Shown one piece after another: positions 7,301 through 9,800 of a stretch of 9,800 nucleotides of DNA. Source of the DNA: Chitinophaga pinensis. GTDB taxonomy: Bacteria > Bacteroidota > Bacteroidia > UKL13-3. The translations under genes and the position numbers were made by a program. The notes below the pieces were generated by a model, which worked only from the letters and a program-made list of their open reading frames with translations, was not told the DNA's origin and ran no database searches. The stretch spans positions 1 through 9,800 of the forward strand of contig CAMCJW010000091.1 of the NCBI GenBank assembly GCA_945875195.1, in the 5' to 3' direction. The stretch's first letter is position 1. The number at the start of each line of letters is the position of its first letter.

Positions 7301-8142
7301 ATAGAGGCAAATCCAGCGTAACCAATGGTGATTTTACTTTCAGCTTTGTGGTTCCAAAAGACATTGCTTATGAATATGGCTATGGTAAAATTAGTTACTA
7401 TTTTTATAACCCCACTACTGATGGAAATGGCTTTTACAATAAAATTAATATTGGTGGAACAGGCGATAGTGCTGCAATAGATAATAAAGGACCAAACATT
7501 GCGTTGTTTTTAAACGATCAAAAATTTGTGAATGGTGGCCTAACCAATGAAAATCCAAAATTGATAGCAAAATTATTTGACGAAAACGGAATCAATACTA
7601 CAGGCAAAGGAATTGGTAGAGATTTAACTTTTGTAATAGACAATAACCAAACACAAGCAGTGATTGTAAATGATAAATACCAAGCCAATCTCAACTCTTA
7701 TCAGAGTGGAGAGGTACAATACGATATCAAAAATTTATCAGTTGGAAAACACCAATTAAAATTTAAAGCTTATGATGTGTACAATAATATTGGAGAAACT
7801 ACCATCGATTTTGAAGTACGGTCTTCGGAAAAACCAACTATTTTAAACTTATTGAATTACCCAAATCCATTCAATAATTCCACTACTTTCCATTTCGACC
7901 ACAACTTAAATGGGCAAGAAATGAAGGTAATGATCCAAATATTTACTGTAAATGGTAGGTTAGTAAAAACCTTGCAATCACAGTCTAACGGGCTTGGAAC
8001 TCATTTCGACCAATTATTTTGGGATGGTAAAGACGAATATGGCGATAAATTGGCAAATGGCGTTTACATTTACAAGTGTAAATTGCAATCGCCAGGACAT
8101 AAAACCATAGAAAAATTAGAAAAATTGGTTATCTTAAATTAA
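4306..8142 (+). CDS. porU: PorU, gingipain-like (peptidase C25) T9SS sortase
   Basis: Predicted 1278-residue surface protein that cleaves the C-terminal signal of T9SS cargo and links the cargo to surface lipopolysaccharide by transpeptidation. A signal peptide probably cleaves after IQA (residue 30). The N-terminal region has the PorU-typical stretch LASGDWVKIGTTQNGIYRID (from about 167) and FNPSDFITFYGES. The C25 catalytic domain shows NYTGHGGEVGL with His782 and LTATCEFSRFDDP with Cys821, so the dyad looks intact, followed by SAGELALLNPIGGAIGLFTTVRLVYS. The last 95 or so residues, from YPNPFNN (1185) to GVYIYKCK, form a type A sorting-domain-like CTD, which PorU is known to keep. Start is the ATG at 4306; a TTG four codons earlier is less likely and would spoil the signal peptide. 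porV follows after 41 nt, consistent with one transcript and with the known PorU-PorV complex. Confidence 0.95.
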   Translation: MQFLKKLRKIKHFLLIFSLLFVAICGGIQAQNNAIYTAIDWNSTTSNKLEFPGAVYDTANGNAPIFQKKISINANQIEKINILPLKESDLEANNFTSFPKISNSYNVNYHVAYERGATFLMLYFCPLRKEGNQLKRLDNFNIEIIYGNNQAATSLKKKPVYAANSVLASGDWVKIGTTQNGIYRIDYGTIRNLGINPDIIDPRNIKLYGRGAGMVPQTNAAERIDDLKEIPIGFQGESDGKFNPSDFITFYGESQINQWSYDATTKEYSFVSNFYCDTTYYFLTVGSSPGKRIAKVSSTTGESAVINSYTYLYQYNNEKSNLIKTGKIWVGEDFDRITQQNFNVSIPFLITSEPIKFRSSVTARSFVNSNFQIQANGAPIMNQLCTSVNPGYEQSHTCGLIIDKTSFTSNSSNFTLNYSYDKPASGSIGWLDFFEIQAKAELRILNGNFIFKDASNIGVGKISKYVIGSNRTLTVLDVSNPVEPYIIEGTFAANQYSFIHPTDSLKTFAAYDGSNYLQVVNGGKIANQNLHALSNPDGFIIAHPAFMSEAKRLANHHRTKDNFSIHVVNIQEIYNEFSAGSPDPSAIRDFLRMFYKRAATPAQMPKYVTLFGRASYDYKYREKPNTNFIPTFESLASFSPTNSYCSDDYLGFLDDSEGRWDVGSNPGELLDIGIGRLPVTNETEANDVVNKIIAYTGISSFNPWRNKLVFVADDEDYNSHQTQADGIANSQLSKYPEYNVEKIYLDAYKKESTAGGARFPDAQKAINNSIESGCLIFNYTGHGGEVGLTAERVMGIDDINSWTNGLESTGVRLPLFLTATCEFSRFDDPARLSAGELALLNPIGGAIGLFTTVRLVYSGQNAALNEKFYDNVGFDSISQLNPPRLGDIIKRTKNAYIDDNTRNFTLLGDPFLMLAYANYGVKTSKINGKDLAIFNDTLKALKKFEISGFVTDKIGNKLTNYNGEIYPVIYDKFTTYSTLGQNPPSSLPMPFVMQNNVLYRGKSSVTNGDFTFSFVVPKDIAYEYGYGKISYYFYNPTTDGNGFYNKINIGGTGDSAAIDNKGPNIALFLNDQKFVNGGLTNENPKLIAKLFDENGINTTGKGIGRDLTFVIDNNQTQAVIVNDKYQANLNSYQSGEVQYDIKNLSVGKHQLKFKAYDVYNNIGETTIDFEVRSSEKPTILNLLNYPNPFNNSTTFHFDHNLNGQEMKVMIQIFTVNGRLVKTLQSQSNGLGTHFDQLFWDGKDEYGDKLANGVYIYKCKLQSPGHKTIEKLEKLVILN

Positions 8143-8183
8143 ATCTTGAAATTAGTCCGCAAATAATTGCACAAAACAGAATA

Positions 8184-9443
8184 ATGAGAAATAATAAATT
8201 CAAACTTTCCTTTGTTTTTATAGGAATACTAAGTATAAATTTTGTAACAGAATCTAGCGCTCAAATTGCGACTTCTCAATTAGATGGCAGGCAAAATACC
8301 ATAACAACTGCAGTTCCTTTCTTGATGATTATCCCAGAAGCGCGCGGAGGTGCAATGGGTGATGCAGGTGTGGCTTTGCCTAACGACGCTAATGCCATGC
8401 ATTGGAATTTATCAAAAATAGTTTTCAATGAAAAAAAAGGAGCAGTTTCTCTTAGTTATACTCCTTGGTTAAGAAGTTTGGTGCCAGATATTTCTTTGGC
8501 TTATATGTCGGCTTACGGAAAAATAAACGATCGTTCTGCCATTTCTGGTTCACTTAGATATTTTTCATTAGGAAACATTCAGTTTACCGACCAATTTGGA
8601 AACCCTTTGGGAACTTATAACCCCAATGAATTGGCTGTTGACTTTGGTTATGCTTCCAGGTTATCTGAGCATTTCTCTTTAGGAATAGCCTTTAGGTATA
8701 TTCGCAGCGATTTAGCAGGTGCATTCAACCAATCTCAGGCAGCTGTAAGAGCCGGCAACTCATACGCAGGTGATATCACTTCCTATTATACCAACAAAAC
8801 CAAGATAAAATTAGAAGGTAAAAAGTATAACCTTAACTACGCATTCGGAGGTGCCATTACAAATATTGGTTCAAAAATCTCATACACCAGTAAACAATTC
8901 GAAAATTTCATCCCCATTAATTTGCGCGTAGGAACTTATGGCATGATTGAAATTGACAAATACAATTCAATTGCCTTGGCTGTGGATTTTAATAAACTCA
9001 TGGTACCTTCTAACCCTATTTATGCAAGGGATAGCTCAGGAATTATTATTTTTGGTTCAGACAATAAACCTGTTATAAACGAAGGATACGATCCTGATGT
9101 TCCAATTATTCAAGGTATGATCCAATCTTTCTATGACGCGCCGGGAGGTTTTAAAGAAGAGTTGCAAGAAATTACTATTTCTACTGGTTTAGAGTATTGG
9201 TACGACAAACAATTTGCTTTGCGTGCTGGTTATTTTCATGAAAGTGAATTCAAGGGTAATAGAAAATTCATGACTTTTGGCGCTGGTTTCCGCTTCAATG
9301 TTTTTGGATTGGATTTATCCTACTTGGTGCCAATTGAACAAAGAAATCCATTAGAAAGAACTTTGCGTTTTACCTTGATATTCGACTTTGATGCCTTTAC
9401 CAGTCAGGATAAAGAACAAACCCCTAGCCCAATAACAGAATAA
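8184..9443 (+). CDS. porV: PorV (LptO), T9SS outer-membrane shuttle protein
   Basis: Predicted 419-residue outer-membrane beta-barrel of the FadL-like group. In T9SS, PorV takes cargo from the SprA/Sov translocon and delivers it to PorU, to which it binds at the surface. A signal peptide probably cleaves after SSA (residue 26). The motif EARGGAMGDAGVA (52-64), followed by the SYTPWLRSLVPDISLAYMS block (91-109), is diagnostic. The remainder alternates as barrel strands, ending near RTLRFTLIFDFDAF, with a short polar tail. Length is slightly above what I recall for the family (about 390). The start is the ATG at 8184, preceded by an A-rich leader. It lies 41 nt after porU with no terminator in between, so the two are very likely co-transcribed. 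Its stop codon shares one base with the ispF start. Confidence 0.95.
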   Translation: MRNNKFKLSFVFIGILSINFVTESSAQIATSQLDGRQNTITTAVPFLMIIPEARGGAMGDAGVALPNDANAMHWNLSKIVFNEKKGAVSLSYTPWLRSLVPDISLAYMSAYGKINDRSAISGSLRYFSLGNIQFTDQFGNPLGTYNPNELAVDFGYASRLSEHFSLGIAFRYIRSDLAGAFNQSQAAVRAGNSYAGDITSYYTNKTKIKLEGKKYNLNYAFGGAITNIGSKISYTSKQFENFIPINLRVGTYGMIEIDKYNSIALAVDFNKLMVPSNPIYARDSSGIIIFGSDNKPVINEGYDPDVPIIQGMIQSFYDAPGGFKEELQEITISTGLEYWYDKQFALRAGYFHESEFKGNRKFMTFGAGFRFNVFGLDLSYLVPIEQRNPLERTLRFTLIFDFDAFTSQDKEQTPSPITE

Positions 9444-9800
9444 TGCGTATAGGATTTGGATTTGATGTTCATCAGTTGGTTGAAGGAAGAGATTTTATTT
9501 TAGGAGGAATAAAAATTCCATCCGAAAAAGGAATACTCGGACACAGTGATGCTGATGTTTTATTACACGCTATTTCTGATGCCATTCTTGGTGCCTTAGC
9601 ACTTGGCGATATTGGCGTTCACTTCCCAGATACCAGCGACACCAACAAGGGCATAGATAGCAAAATTATTTTACAAAAATGCATTTCATTGGCCAAAGAA
9701 AAAGGTTATGTGATTGGCAATTTAGATACCACCATTGTTTGTGAAATGCCAAAAGTAATGCCGCATGCATTGGCCATGCGAACTTGCATTGCTACCATTT
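9443..9800 (+). CDS. ispF: IspF, 2-C-methyl-D-erythritol 2,4-cyclodiphosphate synthase (5' part)
   Basis: The first 119 codons are present and the right edge cuts the gene; the family is about 160 residues, so roughly 40 are missing. The cytosolic enzyme converts CDP-methylerythritol 2-phosphate to the cyclodiphosphate with release of CMP, in the MEP isoprenoid pathway. The translation begins MRIGFGFDVHQL. Zinc ligands Asp8, His10 and His42 are in place, as are GHSDADVLLHA (33-43) and GDIGVHFPD (55-63), the latter carrying the conserved Asp56. The later NLDTTIV...PKVMPH segment fits the nucleotide-side region. The ATG at 9443 overlaps the porV stop as TAATG, so translation is probably coupled to porV. 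From memory, ispF also follows porU-porV in Porphyromonas, which suggests an old gene order. No separate promoter is visible. Confidence 0.95.
   Translation, partial: MRIGFGFDVHQLVEGRDFILGGIKIPSEKGILGHSDADVLLHAISDAILGALALGDIGVHFPDTSDTNKGIDSKIILQKCISLAKEKGYVIGNLDTTIVCEMPKVMPHALAMRTCIATI

Overview
The window is an AT-rich stretch of a Bacteroidota chromosome. It carries a cluster of type IX secretion system (T9SS) genes: a GldJ-type lipoprotein, two PorP/SprF-family proteins, the PorU sortase and its outer-membrane partner PorV, followed by the start of ispF. Because the lipoprotein is GldJ rather than GldK, the host is likely from a lineage with gliding-type T9SS components (Flavobacteriia, Cytophagia, Sphingobacteriia or Chitinophagia like) and not a Porphyromonas relative. 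Short A-rich leaders instead of strong Shine-Dalgarno sequences also fit Bacteroidota. I cannot name a genus.

Layout. Positions 1-512 hold no credible gene. They contain (a) an array of at least five hairpins, each built on a 20-bp imperfect palindrome with a period of about 40 bp, running off the left edge; (b) a nested palindromic region at 203-385, whose 28-nt outer arms differ at two positions that stay base-paired; (c) a third, direct copy of that arm at 420-448; and (d) a strong intrinsic terminator at 454-485. Reading leftwards from about 4150 are porP-like 1 (4149-3154), porP-like 2 (3039-2047) and gldJ (1958-513), all minus strand and ending at that terminator. A 156-bp divergent intergenic region (4150-4305) separates them from the rightward set porU (4306-8142), porV (8184-9443) and ispF (9443 onward, cut by the right edge). 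porV and ispF share one base in a TAATG stop/start.

How the genes fit together. From established knowledge of T9SS, cargo with C-terminal sorting domains crosses the outer membrane, is shuttled by PorV to PorU, and is cleaved and attached to the surface. GldJ is an outer-membrane lipoprotein that stabilises the GldK/GldN ring side of the machine and is needed for gliding. PorP/SprF proteins are outer-membrane components tied to particular cargo or to the PorK/PorE assembly. This window therefore supplies the surface attachment module and accessory outer-membrane parts, but not the GldKLMN motor. IspF belongs to the MEP isoprenoid pathway and looks like a positional neighbour rather than a secretion component.

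I did not find a wholly new system. The least explained material is the palindromic repeat region at the left end; the tandem PorP-like pair next to gldJ, with no adhesin gene beside it, is the most notable feature of the gene content.
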